Under the pieces are notes generated by a model that worked only from the letters and a program-made list of their open reading frames with translations, was not told the DNA's origin and did no database searches. From Actinomycetota bacterium (GTDB lineage Bacteria > Actinomycetota > Thermoleophilia > BMS3ABIN01), in assembly GCA_016235065.1 (NCBI GenBank), contig JACRMB010000003.1:281933-345932 (forward strand): a DNA stretch of 64,000 nucleotides. The letters are read 5' to 3'. Below, piece after piece: positions 8,831-16,742 of this stretch (position 1 is the first letter of the stretch; each line of letters opens with the position of its first letter). A program made the position numbers and the translations under genes.

Positions 8831-9229
8831 ATGGCTGCCGGGGACGGAAAAAGCTGGAAGATATTCGGCATCGTAGTCATCGCTCTGGTGATAGCCGGAG
8901 GAATCGCCGCAGCGGCCTTTTTCATCGGCAGGGGCTGTGAGGGGGAAGATGAAAAAGCGAAGACGACCACGACCCGGACCCAGCCTGCCGATACTGCTCC
9001 CGCGCCCGCGGATGTAGCGCCGGACGAGCCCGCCGCAGCCGGAACCGACGCCGGCGCTGACGAAGCGCCTGCTGCGCCAACCGAAACCACGGCGACAACC
9101 GAGCGCTATGTCACCGGCGAGGCCGAGGGATCGACACCCTGCACAGGCGGTTTCCAGACGACGACCCGCACTACCTACTGGAGCGATGGTTCCACGGATA
9201 CCGTGACCGTCACCGAGCCCTGTCCTTAG
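8831..9229 (+). CDS. Membrane-anchored Thr/Ala/Pro-rich small protein
   Basis: 132 residues. One transmembrane helix (residues ~10-32, IFGIVVIALVIAGGIAAAAFFIG) is followed by a disordered Ala/Pro/Thr/Asp linker and a 35-residue C-terminal part with two Cys (TPCTGGF and EPCP) and a TTRTTYWSDGSTDTVT strand pair. The tail is probably a small extracytoplasmic beta hairpin held by a disulfide. The family is not recognised. AAGGAG precedes the ATG. The beta-helix gene starts only 10 bases after the stop, so they may form an operon. Confidence 0.65.
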   Translation: MAAGDGKSWKIFGIVVIALVIAGGIAAAAFFIGRGCEGEDEKAKTTTTRTQPADTAPAPADVAPDEPAAAGTDAGADEAPAAPTETTATTERYVTGEAEGSTPCTGGFQTTTRTTYWSDGSTDTVTVTEPCP

Positions 9230-9239
9230 TGCTTCGGTT

Positions 9240-11510
9240 ATGAGCGCCGTTAACCATCCTGCTCCGGCCTTTTTCCCCTCGATGTTGCGCCTGCTGTTGT
9301 TCTGTCTCACGGCGGTGTTCACATTACTGATTCTCACCCACACGGCCTTAGCTGCCGCGCCCTACACCATCAGCGACAACGCAACTGGTGAAGACTGCAC
9401 CCAGATCGGTGCCTGGGACAATGTAACCAAGACCTGCACGCTCAATCAGGACATCCCGATCAGCGGCAGCATCAACGCGATCACCATAAACAGCAACAGT
9501 ATCACCCTGGATGGGGCCGGTTTTACGATCAGCGGTGCTGATGCCGGCAACGGCGTCATGGTGACCGGCATGACCGCGGTCAGCGTCCGGAATCTGAACC
9601 TCAGTCATCTCTTCACCGGGATTTACTACGATGCTGGCTCCAGCGGCACGATCAGCTATAACGGCCTGTCAAACAATGCTTACGGCATATACCTGAACGA
9701 CACAAACCTGAATACAGTCTCACACAATGATGTGTTCGCGAGCAGTATCGATCAGATCGCGATCACGGGCACTTCTATCGCCAATATCATCGATTCCAAT
9801 TTTGTGATGAACAGCACTGCGGAGGCCGGAATCGGCTTATATGCTTCCAGCAACATAATCAGATACAACGTGATCTCCAACAACAGCGCCACAACAAAAG
9901 CTGGTATCTATATAACTGGCTCCTCCAACACGGTCTTCAACAATACGATTTCCAACAATAGCGTGGGGCTCGGATTATGGAGCAGCTCGAACGGCAACGC
10001 GATCTACAACAACAATTTCCTGAATAACACGATGCAGGCAGGAGGCACCGGCACGGGCAATACCTTCAACCAGCCGGCGCCTGTCGGGGGTAACTACTGG
10101 TCGGAGCATGCCACGGCTTCCCAGGGATGTGTTAACGCGGATAACGACAGGTTCTGCGATGCTCCCTATACACCGCCCTTTTCCGGTGTGACCGACAATC
10201 TGCCCCTTGCCCGCCGCGGTTATTACTTCACCTGGTATGACATGGCCTCCGCGGGGGCTCAGGACTGGGTAATGATGGCAAATCCCATCGAGGCCGCCGG
10301 TGAGGACGCCTGGTTCGACCTGTCGATCGCCGGCGTGCCGCAGACACTGCCGACGATCAGCCAGATCCCGGGTCAGGTGCCGCCTCTGGGAGCGATCACG
10401 CCCACCTATCCCGGCACTATGAACGGACCGGTCGACGTGGGTTATCACGCCCGCATGCGGACCATGGTCAGTCAGAGGATCCTCTGGGGGAATTCACTCG
10501 AGGAGGTGGTGGGAACAGACGCCGCTCGTCTTTCTGACCACTACTACTGGACCTGGTATGACCAGTCGAGCCCCGGCTTCAGCAACTGGATCATGGTAGG
10601 CAATCCTTCAGCTACAGACACGGTGAGGGTGGATCTGAGTTTCAGGGATGTAGGCACTGGTCTGGATGTCACGGATTTCCAGGTAATCAGCCCCGGTGGC
10701 CGCTGGACGCCGGCTTATCCGGGCAAGATGGGCGGCCCGGTGGAGATCAAGGCATATATCCAGGGCGGCAGCTGGAGCAATCCCGGCGACCGCCGCGATG
10801 TCGTCGCTTCCCAGCGGGTGCTGAGTAACGGCGGAACCGCCTTTAACGAAGTTCCCGGAATTCTCGCGGAAGAGCTGACCGACCGCTATATGTGGACCTG
10901 GTATGACAACGTCTACGGCCAGAACTGGATCATGATCGCCAACCCGCCCGACAGCGGCTACAACATGGATTATTCCATCTTCATCCACGGGGTGGGTGCG
11001 GGCGGCGGCACTGACCTGGCGCCGGGGCAGACCGCCACCGCGATGATCCCGGGAACGGTGGACGGTCCCGTGGAGGTCCTGACCGTCCGGCACAGTTCGG
11101 GGATACCACTGAACTCGGTCGTCTCGCAGCGTACGCTCTGGGGGCCGTCGTTTGAGGAAGTGCCGGGCTTCCCTTATTCGTCGCTGTCGTCGCTCTACTA
11201 CTGGACCTGGTATGACCAGCAGTCGGCCGGCGTATCAAACTGGGTGCAGGTTGCGAATCCGGATGGAGTGAACCAGCTTCATTACGAGATCACCATCGCG
11301 GGGCAGGATCCGGCGCCAGGCCCGACCTGCAGCAAAGGCACGCTCGACGCCGGCGCCGTGCTGAATTGCCAGTTCCAGGGCACGATGGACGGCCCGGTCA
11401 AGGTGCAGGCCTGGAACCTGATCAAGACAGCCCCCATGGATATAGTCGCATCTCAGCGCGTCCTCTGGAATGGATACTTCAACGAGGTGATGGGGACCGA
11501 GTTGAGCTGA
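9240..11510 (+). CDS. Secreted parallel beta-helix protein with four FTWYD modules
   Basis: 756 residues. A signal peptide (LRLLLFCLTAVFTLLILTHTALA) is followed by residues ~45-310 that read as a right-handed beta-helix of the NosD/pectate-lyase-like type: repeated NN-I-NN-G-I-Y-S-N turns (ISYNGLSNNAYGIYLNDT, NNNSVGL-type rungs), ending in the GGNYWSEH segment typical of NosD-like repeats. Residues ~328-756 hold four FTWYD modules like those at 1581-2894. The start codon has no clear Shine-Dalgarno; ATG 9282 is an alternative that begins right at the signal peptide. Surface carbohydrate binding or modification is inference. Confidence 0.8.
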   Translation: MSAVNHPAPAFFPSMLRLLLFCLTAVFTLLILTHTALAAAPYTISDNATGEDCTQIGAWDNVTKTCTLNQDIPISGSINAITINSNSITLDGAGFTISGADAGNGVMVTGMTAVSVRNLNLSHLFTGIYYDAGSSGTISYNGLSNNAYGIYLNDTNLNTVSHNDVFASSIDQIAITGTSIANIIDSNFVMNSTAEAGIGLYASSNIIRYNVISNNSATTKAGIYITGSSNTVFNNTISNNSVGLGLWSSSNGNAIYNNNFLNNTMQAGGTGTGNTFNQPAPVGGNYWSEHATASQGCVNADNDRFCDAPYTPPFSGVTDNLPLARRGYYFTWYDMASAGAQDWVMMANPIEAAGEDAWFDLSIAGVPQTLPTISQIPGQVPPLGAITPTYPGTMNGPVDVGYHARMRTMVSQRILWGNSLEEVVGTDAARLSDHYYWTWYDQSSPGFSNWIMVGNPSATDTVRVDLSFRDVGTGLDVTDFQVISPGGRWTPAYPGKMGGPVEIKAYIQGGSWSNPGDRRDVVASQRVLSNGGTAFNEVPGILAEELTDRYMWTWYDNVYGQNWIMIANPPDSGYNMDYSIFIHGVGAGGGTDLAPGQTATAMIPGTVDGPVEVLTVRHSSGIPLNSVVSQRTLWGPSFEEVPGFPYSSLSSLYYWTWYDQQSAGVSNWVQVANPDGVNQLHYEITIAGQDPAPGPTCSKGTLDAGAVLNCQFQGTMDGPVKVQAWNLIKTAPMDIVASQRVLWNGYFNEVMGTELS
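10221..11507 (+). repeat. Four tandem FTWYD protein modules (second copy set)
   Basis: Modules begin near 10221, 10542, 10887 and 11196. They match the glycosidase-like protein's modules position for position. The last module of each protein ends with ASQRVLWNGYFNEV-GT, so the array was shared as a unit between genes. Confidence 0.85.
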
Positions 11511-11694
11511 CGGCCGCTTAGGCGGACAGAATTATAATGAGGTTGTCACGCCTAATCCCGGCTATTTTGTTAGCAAAATGTAAACGTTTTCGATCCTCAT
11601 TCCAGCACTCAAATAATAGACAAATAGTTATATTTGCTGTAGTCTGGATTCCCGTTAATTCAAACGGGGCGTGCATAGCGGGGTGTGGATTCGT

Positions 11695-12297
11695 ATGACG
11701 AAAACAAGGGGTTCATCCAGAGCGTTCGCTCGTCGTGGGAAAAGTCTTGTTTACCCTGCAATTTTAGTAACTTTCTCATTTCTTTTTTCAGTTGGCTTGT
11801 TTTTTTCTGGCGGCGAGGAAAATGAGGCATTGGCTGTGTGCGGGGGCTGCACTATTTGTGACTATGTGCCTGTTGACCTTTCCAGTCAAACCGGACTTCC
11901 AGGGGAGAAGATCAATATCTCCGGAGGAGGGCCAGCGAACGATCTTGACTTGAGTGATCTCACTTTACTGTGGGATGGAACTGACATCAATGCGAACCTC
12001 ACAAAAAGCTTTGACAACTTCTCTGGGTTTTTCTATGTACCGCCGGATGCAGCGCCTGGTCAACACTTCGTCACTATTTCTTTTCCGGATCCAAATAACC
12101 TCCAAACCGAGTGTTACGTTTCAAGTTTCACTGTTGCAAACAGCACACAGCAAAGCGTTCAGCAACAGGCTTACTCCGAGGCTCCTTCGGCTCCTTTGAC
12201 CGCATTGCCAAACACCGGTTTCTTCCTGGTCTTGCCCGCGGTTGGTTTGGCTCTTGGCGGCTTGTGTCTTGTCCTGCGCAGGGGGAACCGACTTTAA
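11695..12297 (+). CDS. LPXTG-anchored cell-wall surface protein
   Basis: 200 residues from ATG 11695; GTG 11671 is an in-frame alternative. An N-terminal signal (SLVYPAILVTFSFLFSVGLFF) is followed by a Cys cluster (VCGGCTICDY) and a beta-sandwich-like region (GLPGEKINISGGG, APGQHFVTISFPDP) reminiscent of IPT/TIG or Ig-like folds. A Ser/Gln-rich linker leads to a sorting signal: LPNTG at residues 171-175, a hydrophobic helix and an RRGNR tail. It should be linked to peptidoglycan by a sortase, which is not in this window. The gene is more AT-rich than its neighbours. Confidence 0.75.
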   Translation: MTKTRGSSRAFARRGKSLVYPAILVTFSFLFSVGLFFSGGEENEALAVCGGCTICDYVPVDLSSQTGLPGEKINISGGGPANDLDLSDLTLLWDGTDINANLTKSFDNFSGFFYVPPDAAPGQHFVTISFPDPNNLQTECYVSSFTVANSTQQSVQQQAYSEAPSAPLTALPNTGFFLVLPAVGLALGGLCLVLRRGNRL

Positions 12298-12315
12298 GTT
12301 GCCAGTTTCATGAAA

Positions 12316-12347
12316 AAGCCCCTTTCATTAAGGGGCTTAATTATTTC
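12316..12347 (+). terminator. Rho-independent terminator
   Basis: A 9-bp perfect stem (12316-12324 with 12330-12338) has a TCATT loop and is followed by an AT-rich tail. It lies 18 bases after the LPXTG gene stop. Confidence 0.8.
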
Positions 12348-12396
12348 GACTAAATTCGGCTATCGAGTACATCCATCAATTAGCAGGCATAAATAT

Positions 12397-12492
12397 TGGC
12401 GGGAAGGCGTAGGAATCGAACCTACCAACGACGGGGTTACCGCCGCCTACCGGTTTTGAAGACCAGCTGGGCCACCAGACCCCTGCCCTCCC
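12397..12492 (-). tRNA. selC: tRNA-Sec (anticodon TCA)
   Basis: About 96 bases including an encoded CCA. The acceptor stem is 8 bp (12485-12492 with 12401-12408, one G-U pair) and the T stem is 5 bp, giving the 8+5 layout of bacterial selenocysteine tRNA. The anticodon loop is CTTCAAA with TCA at 12457-12459. The variable arm is long. selA and selB lie upstream on the same strand, confirming a UGA-recoding locus. Confidence 0.95.
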
Positions 12493-12548
12493 AGGTGAGA
12501 TGAAAAGTCTAACGCATCGCGTGAACGAATTCTAAATCATCTGCCTTA

Positions 12549-12614
12549 ATCACCTGATTTATGCAAATTAGGTGACTTGATTCACCTAATTCATGGAAAT
12601 CAGGTTACTTGGAT
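12549..12614. repeat. Nested inverted repeat
   Basis: Inner arms AATTAGGTGA (12566-12575) and TCACCTAATT (12582-12591) form a perfect 10-bp stem with a 6-base loop. Outer arms around 12549-12561 and 12598-12610 share nine pairing bases (ACCTGATTT / AAATCAGGT). The element is AT-rich and lies between tRNA-Sec and the repeat cluster at the selB end. It could be a mobile-element remnant or the 3' hairpin of the sel transcript; there is no T-run. Confidence 0.7.
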
Positions 12615-12663
12615 AACGGTGAAGTGTTAAATCCTTCCCTTATATATGAAGGCGGAACCATCC

Positions 12664-12777
12664 AATGTATCCCCAAAATTACCAATTAATTAATGTATCC
12701 CGCAAAGTTCCCAATGTATCCCCTTAATTGCCAATTAAGTAATGTGTCCCCCTGAAGTTCGTCCCCCTGAAGTTCCG
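12664..12777. repeat. Short interspersed repeat cluster (family 1), overlapping the selB 3' end
   Basis: The cluster contains several AATGTATCCCC and AATTAAGTAATGTGTCCCC units plus two tandem GTCCCCCTGAAGTTC units. The 21 bases at 12732-12752 are identical to 43476-43496 and are the inverse of 43403-43423. The look is that of REP-type elements spread by REP-associated transposases; no transposase gene is in the window. It supplies the last codons and stop of selB. Confidence 0.75.
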
Positions 12778-14693
12778 GTTTTACGTAAAACCCGGTAATC
12801 ACCCTCACGCCGCGTCAGCCCCGTCCGGTCGAAATATTCCAGCAGCGCCTGGGCGAACTTGCGGCTGACGTCGAGCATGTCCCGCAACTCCGCCAGGGTG
12901 ATCTGGCCGGTGTCATTACAGCGGGCGAGCACGGCTTCACGTGCTATCTCGACCGGCTCCGGAGCGTAGTAAAGGTCGGGTTTCACCTTGACTGCGCGCT
13001 CGTCCTCCACCAGAAGCTTCAGCACCAGCTTGAAATCCTGGTCGCCGGTGCGGGCGCCGACTGCCGTGGCGATGTCGCCGAGCGATGGCGGGGACATTCC
13101 CGCTTCTTCAAGACGGGCGGCGATGTCTTCCATCATCTTCTGTTGCGCGTCTGACAGCCGCGCAACCGCGGAGGCCATCGAATATCGCTGCTCCTTGACG
13201 GTCACGAGGCCGCTGTTGACTGTCCCTGCGAGCAGCGCCTGGAATGGACGGTCAGTTGCATCCATATCCACACTTTTGGCTATCTCCTCGGCGCTCAGGG
13301 CCGGGTCGGCGGGGTCGGATTGCTGCCGCGCTTCGAGAGTCGCCTCAAGCCGCAGGCCGAAGTCGTTGACAGCCTGGGGGGCGAAGAAGACTTCGCTACC
13401 GGAAGCGACAAGCGAGACTGCGACTGCAGCGTCGGCAAGAGCAGTAGAGATCGACTCGCCGGAAAGCAGCCCGGTCGCCTCGATCTCCTCAAGCGGGAGT
13501 CCGCCTGGCCTCGCTTCTTCCAGCAGCAGTGAGACGATATCCGCCGGCACACCTTTCTCCAGCACCTCGAGACGCTGCACCTGGCCTTCCCCCTTGCCGT
13601 GTTTGTGCGGATGGGGGTCGATCACCACGCCGCCGCCGATAGTAGTCACCGGACTCAGCGATCTGATGATGAAGCGGTCGCCTTTCACCGGCACGATCTT
13701 GGTCTTAAGCCTCACCTGGGCATAACAGGTCTCCTCTGGCGCCAGCCGGTCGCGGTCGGCGAACATGAGTTTGGCGGTGGCGTCGGCGGTGCCGTGATGG
13801 AAGCGCACCTGGGCTCCGTACTTGAGCGCGCGAGCAGTCGGCAGCAGGGTCAGCCGGGCGTCGACCATGTACGTGGGTTCGAGCCCCTCACCCTTGAGCA
13901 CCATCTGCCCGCGTTCCAGCCGGTCCTTGTCGATTCCGGAAAGATTGATCGCTACTCGCTGACCCGCCTCGGCGCACTCGACGCTGCGGTCATGTACCTG
14001 CACGGTGCGGGCCCGGCAAGGCAGGCCTTCGGGCATCAGGCGCAGGGAATCCTCGGCGCAGATCCGTCCCGACCAGAGGGTGCCGGTGACCACGGTACCG
14101 ATCCCCTTGAGGGTGAAGACCCGGTCGACCGGCAGGCGGGCGGCGCCGCTGGCCTCGTGCGCCTCGTGCGCTCGGCCGGCCGCTTCTTCCAGCAGGCCCA
14201 GTAACAGCGGGATGCCCTCGCCGGTCTTGGAGCTGACCCCGGTCATGGGGGCATCCGCGTATGGCGTCGCCGCCAGGAAATCTTCGATGTCCGCCTGAAC
14301 CAGCTCCAGCATCTCCTCGTCCACCAGGTCGGTCTTGGTGATGGCGATGATGCCCTGGGGGATGCCCAGCATCTCGATGATGGCCATGTGCTCGCGGGTC
14401 TGGGGCATGACGCCGTCGTCAGCGGCGACCACCAGCATGAAGATGTCGATGCCGCTGGCGCCTGCGACCATGTTGCGGACGAAGCGTTCGTGGCCGGGCA
14501 CGTCGATGACGCTCATGGTGGTGCCAGAGGGAAGCTCGAGCTCGGCGTAGCCCAGCTCGATGGAGATGCCTCGCTCCTTCTCCTCGGCGAGGCGGTCGGT
14601 GTCGGTGCCGGTGAGCGCCTTGATCAGCGCCGTCTTGCCGTGGTCGATGTGGCCGGCGGTGCCGAGGACCAGGTGTCGGGGAACGTTATCCAA
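12735..14693 (-). CDS. selB: Selenocysteine-specific elongation factor SelB
   Basis: 652 residues. The GTPase motifs are [11 protein letters not shown] (G1), DVPGHERFV (G3) and TKTDL (G4), followed by EF-Tu-like domains 2 and 3 ([18 protein letters not shown]) and winged-helix repeats to the C-terminus that bind the SECIS hairpin of selenoprotein mRNA. It delivers Sec-tRNA to UGA codons at the ribosome. The normal C-terminus appears to end near DYRVLRKTG. The last residues ([12 protein letters not shown]) and the stop are read from a family-1 repeat, an odd extension. It lies 54 bp after selA on the same strand. Confidence 0.95.
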   Translation of the reverse strand: MDNVPRHLVLGTAGHIDHGKTALIKALTGTDTDRLAEEKERGISIELGYAELELPSGTTMSVIDVPGHERFVRNMVAGASGIDIFMLVVAADDGVMPQTREHMAIIEMLGIPQGIIAITKTDLVDEEMLELVQADIEDFLAATPYADAPMTGVSSKTGEGIPLLLGLLEEAAGRAHEAHEASGAARLPVDRVFTLKGIGTVVTGTLWSGRICAEDSLRLMPEGLPCRARTVQVHDRSVECAEAGQRVAINLSGIDKDRLERGQMVLKGEGLEPTYMVDARLTLLPTARALKYGAQVRFHHGTADATAKLMFADRDRLAPEETCYAQVRLKTKIVPVKGDRFIIRSLSPVTTIGGGVVIDPHPHKHGKGEGQVQRLEVLEKGVPADIVSLLLEEARPGGLPLEEIEATGLLSGESISTALADAAVAVSLVASGSEVFFAPQAVNDFGLRLEATLEARQQSDPADPALSAEEIAKSVDMDATDRPFQALLAGTVNSGLVTVKEQRYSMASAVARLSDAQQKMMEDIAARLEEAGMSPPSLGDIATAVGARTGDQDFKLVLKLLVEDERAVKVKPDLYYAPEPVEIAREAVLARCNDTGQITLAELRDMLDVSRKFAQALLEYFDRTGLTRREGDYRVLRKTGTSGGRTSGGHIT

Positions 14694-14747
14694 CTGTGCT
14701 GAGGATCATTTGCCGGGGTGTGATATCCAGGATACTTCTCAAGAGAT

Positions 14748-16241
14748 TCAGTCGGATGTGGAAGGTGGCGAAGCCGGAGTCTGAAAAGCCTGCGCGAATG
14801 AGTCGGCGATCAGCGGCAGCTGCTCAGGAAGTACCGTCCGTGCATCGAGCAGCAACCGCTCCTTGTGGATGCGGCCGATCACTGGCGGGTCGGTCTCGCG
14901 CAGCCGGGCTGCCAGTTCGTCGACGGTAATAGTAGCCGGGCTCACGGCGCAGACGTAAGAATCAAGTTCCAGCAGAGGCAGGGCGCCACCGCCGACTTTC
15001 GAGGTGGCCCTTTCGACCTCTATCGTCGCGAGGCCTACGGCAGATGCATCCTCCTTATCGCTCTTTCCACCTTCACCTGATGAGGTGATGCCAATCGCGT
15101 CCCGTAAGCCTGCGGCCATCTCCTCCGCCCGCGCCTTCAGCACCTCCAGCGGTTCATTCAGCATCCTCAAAGTGGGGATCCGCTCCAGCGCCACTTCCGG
15201 CTTCAAATACAGCGCCAGCGTCGCCTGCAATGCGGCAAGCGTCATCTTGTCCACCCGCAGCGCCCGCGCCAGAGGATGGGCTTTCATCTTCTCGATGTAT
15301 TCTTTCCTGCCGACGATGATGCCGGCCTGGGGTCCGCCCAGCAGCTTGTCGCCGCTGAAGGTGACCACATCGGCGCCGGCGGCCAGGCTGTCGTGCACTG
15401 AAGGCTCGCCGGCCAGCGCCGGCATCTCCGCCAGCACGCCACTGCCCAGGTCGTCGACGACCACCAGCCCGCGCTCATGCCCCAGCCGCGCCAGCTCGGC
15501 GATGTCCACCTCGGCGGTGAAGCCCACCACCTTGTAGTTGCTGGTATGCACATGCAGGAGCATGGTGGTATCCGGCCCGATCGCCTTTTCATAATCTGAA
15601 ATCTTTGTTTTGTTAGTGGTGCCGACCTCGACCATTTTCGCCGCGCTCGAAGCCATGATGTCGGGGATGCGGAAAGAGCCGCCTATCTCGACCAGTTCGC
15701 CTCGCGAGACTATAACCTCGTGGCCGCTGCCGAAAACCGCCAGGGCCAGGAAGACCGCAGCCGCGTTATTGTTCACGACCAGGGCGCCCTCGGCGCCGGT
15801 GAGCGCCATAATGATGCGATTGATGTGGTCGTGACGGGAACCCCGGGCGCCTGCCTCGAGGTTGTATTCAAGATTTGAGTAGGATGCCGCTGCGCGGACC
15901 ACAGCTTCGATGGCCTCCGGCGCCAGCACCGAACGGCCCAGGTTCGTGTGGACCACGACGCCGGTGGCGTTCACCAGGGTCTTCAGGCTGGGGAGGAAGA
16001 CGTTTGCGGCCTCGTCGGCGATCTGCTTGGCGAGGTCCGTTGCCGCCTCACCCTTTCCCGACAGGATTCCTTTTCGCATCCGCTCCAGAACGATCCGGGC
16101 CGAATCCACCACCAGCTCACGGCCGTAATCGCCCATAGCCGCCGTCAGCTCCGGCGCCTCGATAAGTTCTTCCACAGAGGGCAACGCCCGCAGCGCTTCT
16201 GACTGCTGCTGGCTCAGTGTGCCTTTTTTACCACCAGCCAT
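14748..16241 (-). CDS. selA: L-seryl-tRNA(Sec) selenium transferase SelA
   Basis: 497 residues. This PLP enzyme converts Ser-tRNA(Sec) to Sec-tRNA(Sec) using selenophosphate. Visible are the N-terminal tRNA-binding region ([14 protein letters not shown]), TNLGRSVL, the [16 protein letters not shown] segment, NNNAAAVFL, and the PLP lysine in [14 protein letters not shown]. Its GGAGG ribosome binding site lies inside the end of the upstream 68-codon gene, which stops three bases before this ATG, so the two are translationally coupled. selD, needed to make selenophosphate, is not in the window. Confidence 0.95.
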   Translation of the reverse strand: MAGGKKGTLSQQQSEALRALPSVEELIEAPELTAAMGDYGRELVVDSARIVLERMRKGILSGKGEAATDLAKQIADEAANVFLPSLKTLVNATGVVVHTNLGRSVLAPEAIEAVVRAAASYSNLEYNLEAGARGSRHDHINRIIMALTGAEGALVVNNNAAAVFLALAVFGSGHEVIVSRGELVEIGGSFRIPDIMASSAAKMVEVGTTNKTKISDYEKAIGPDTTMLLHVHTSNYKVVGFTAEVDIAELARLGHERGLVVVDDLGSGVLAEMPALAGEPSVHDSLAAGADVVTFSGDKLLGGPQAGIIVGRKEYIEKMKAHPLARALRVDKMTLAALQATLALYLKPEVALERIPTLRMLNEPLEVLKARAEEMAAGLRDAIGITSSGEGGKSDKEDASAVGLATIEVERATSKVGGGALPLLELDSYVCAVSPATITVDELAARLRETDPPVIGRIHKERLLLDARTVLPEQLPLIADSFAQAFQTPASPPSTSD

Positions 16242-16244
16242 GCA

Positions 16245-16451
16245 TTAGCCTCCAAAGATCTTCTCAAAGGCAGCTGAATCTCTCTCCAGCACGTGGATCG
16301 CCTGGTTCAGCTCTGCCAGCTCCTGGCCGTCGAGGTTGCCTTCCCTGTGGCTTTCCTCCACGTCGTTGAACTTCAGGCGCACCTCGTCGGTGTGGGTTAT
16401 AAGGCCGGAGATTACTTCCTTGAGGGAATCGATCAGGTCTTCGTTACACAT
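16245..16451 (-). CDS. Small acidic helical protein coupled to selA
   Basis: 68 residues, acidic, predicted as two amphipathic helices (DLIDSLKEVISGLITHTDEVRLKF and DGQELAELNQAIHVLERDSAAFEKIF) with an early Cys. I do not recognise the family. It is the first gene of the selA-selB unit. Its last codons carry the selA Shine-Dalgarno, so co-translation with selA is likely. A role in selenium metabolism is an inference from position only. Confidence 0.65.
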   Translation of the reverse strand: MCNEDLIDSLKEVISGLITHTDEVRLKFNDVEESHREGNLDGQELAELNQAIHVLERDSAAFEKIFGG

Positions 16452-16484
16452 TTAGGGCTCCGTTTCTCTTTGACTGACAAAGTA

Positions 16485-16514
16485 TTGACGGTTTCAGGAA
16501 TATTACTCTATATT
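16485..16514 (+). promoter_or_regulatory. Sigma-A-type promoter
   Basis: TTGACG (16485-16490), an 18-base spacer and TATATT (16509-16514) form a good -35/-10 pair. It points toward the PHP-glycosyltransferase gene and implies a 5' leader of about 220 bases. No other CDS is visible in 16452-16742. Confidence 0.55.
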
Positions 16515-16742
16515 GCCCCGGTGCGGCAGTATACCGGTCCGGCGAGGCGATAATTCACGTCGAAGCGGCAGCCGGCCCACTGCGAAACGGCGGCAAAACT
16601 GCATTTTTCCTTGCCCTTGCAGCCAAATCCCCGTAGGATATAAAAGAATGCCGAAGTGCGGGTTTTGGACATGCCCGGAATCCCGGCATCATAAGATGAC
16701 CGATTTCAATCACTCAATCTCACCATCTGTCGCGGTCTGTCC

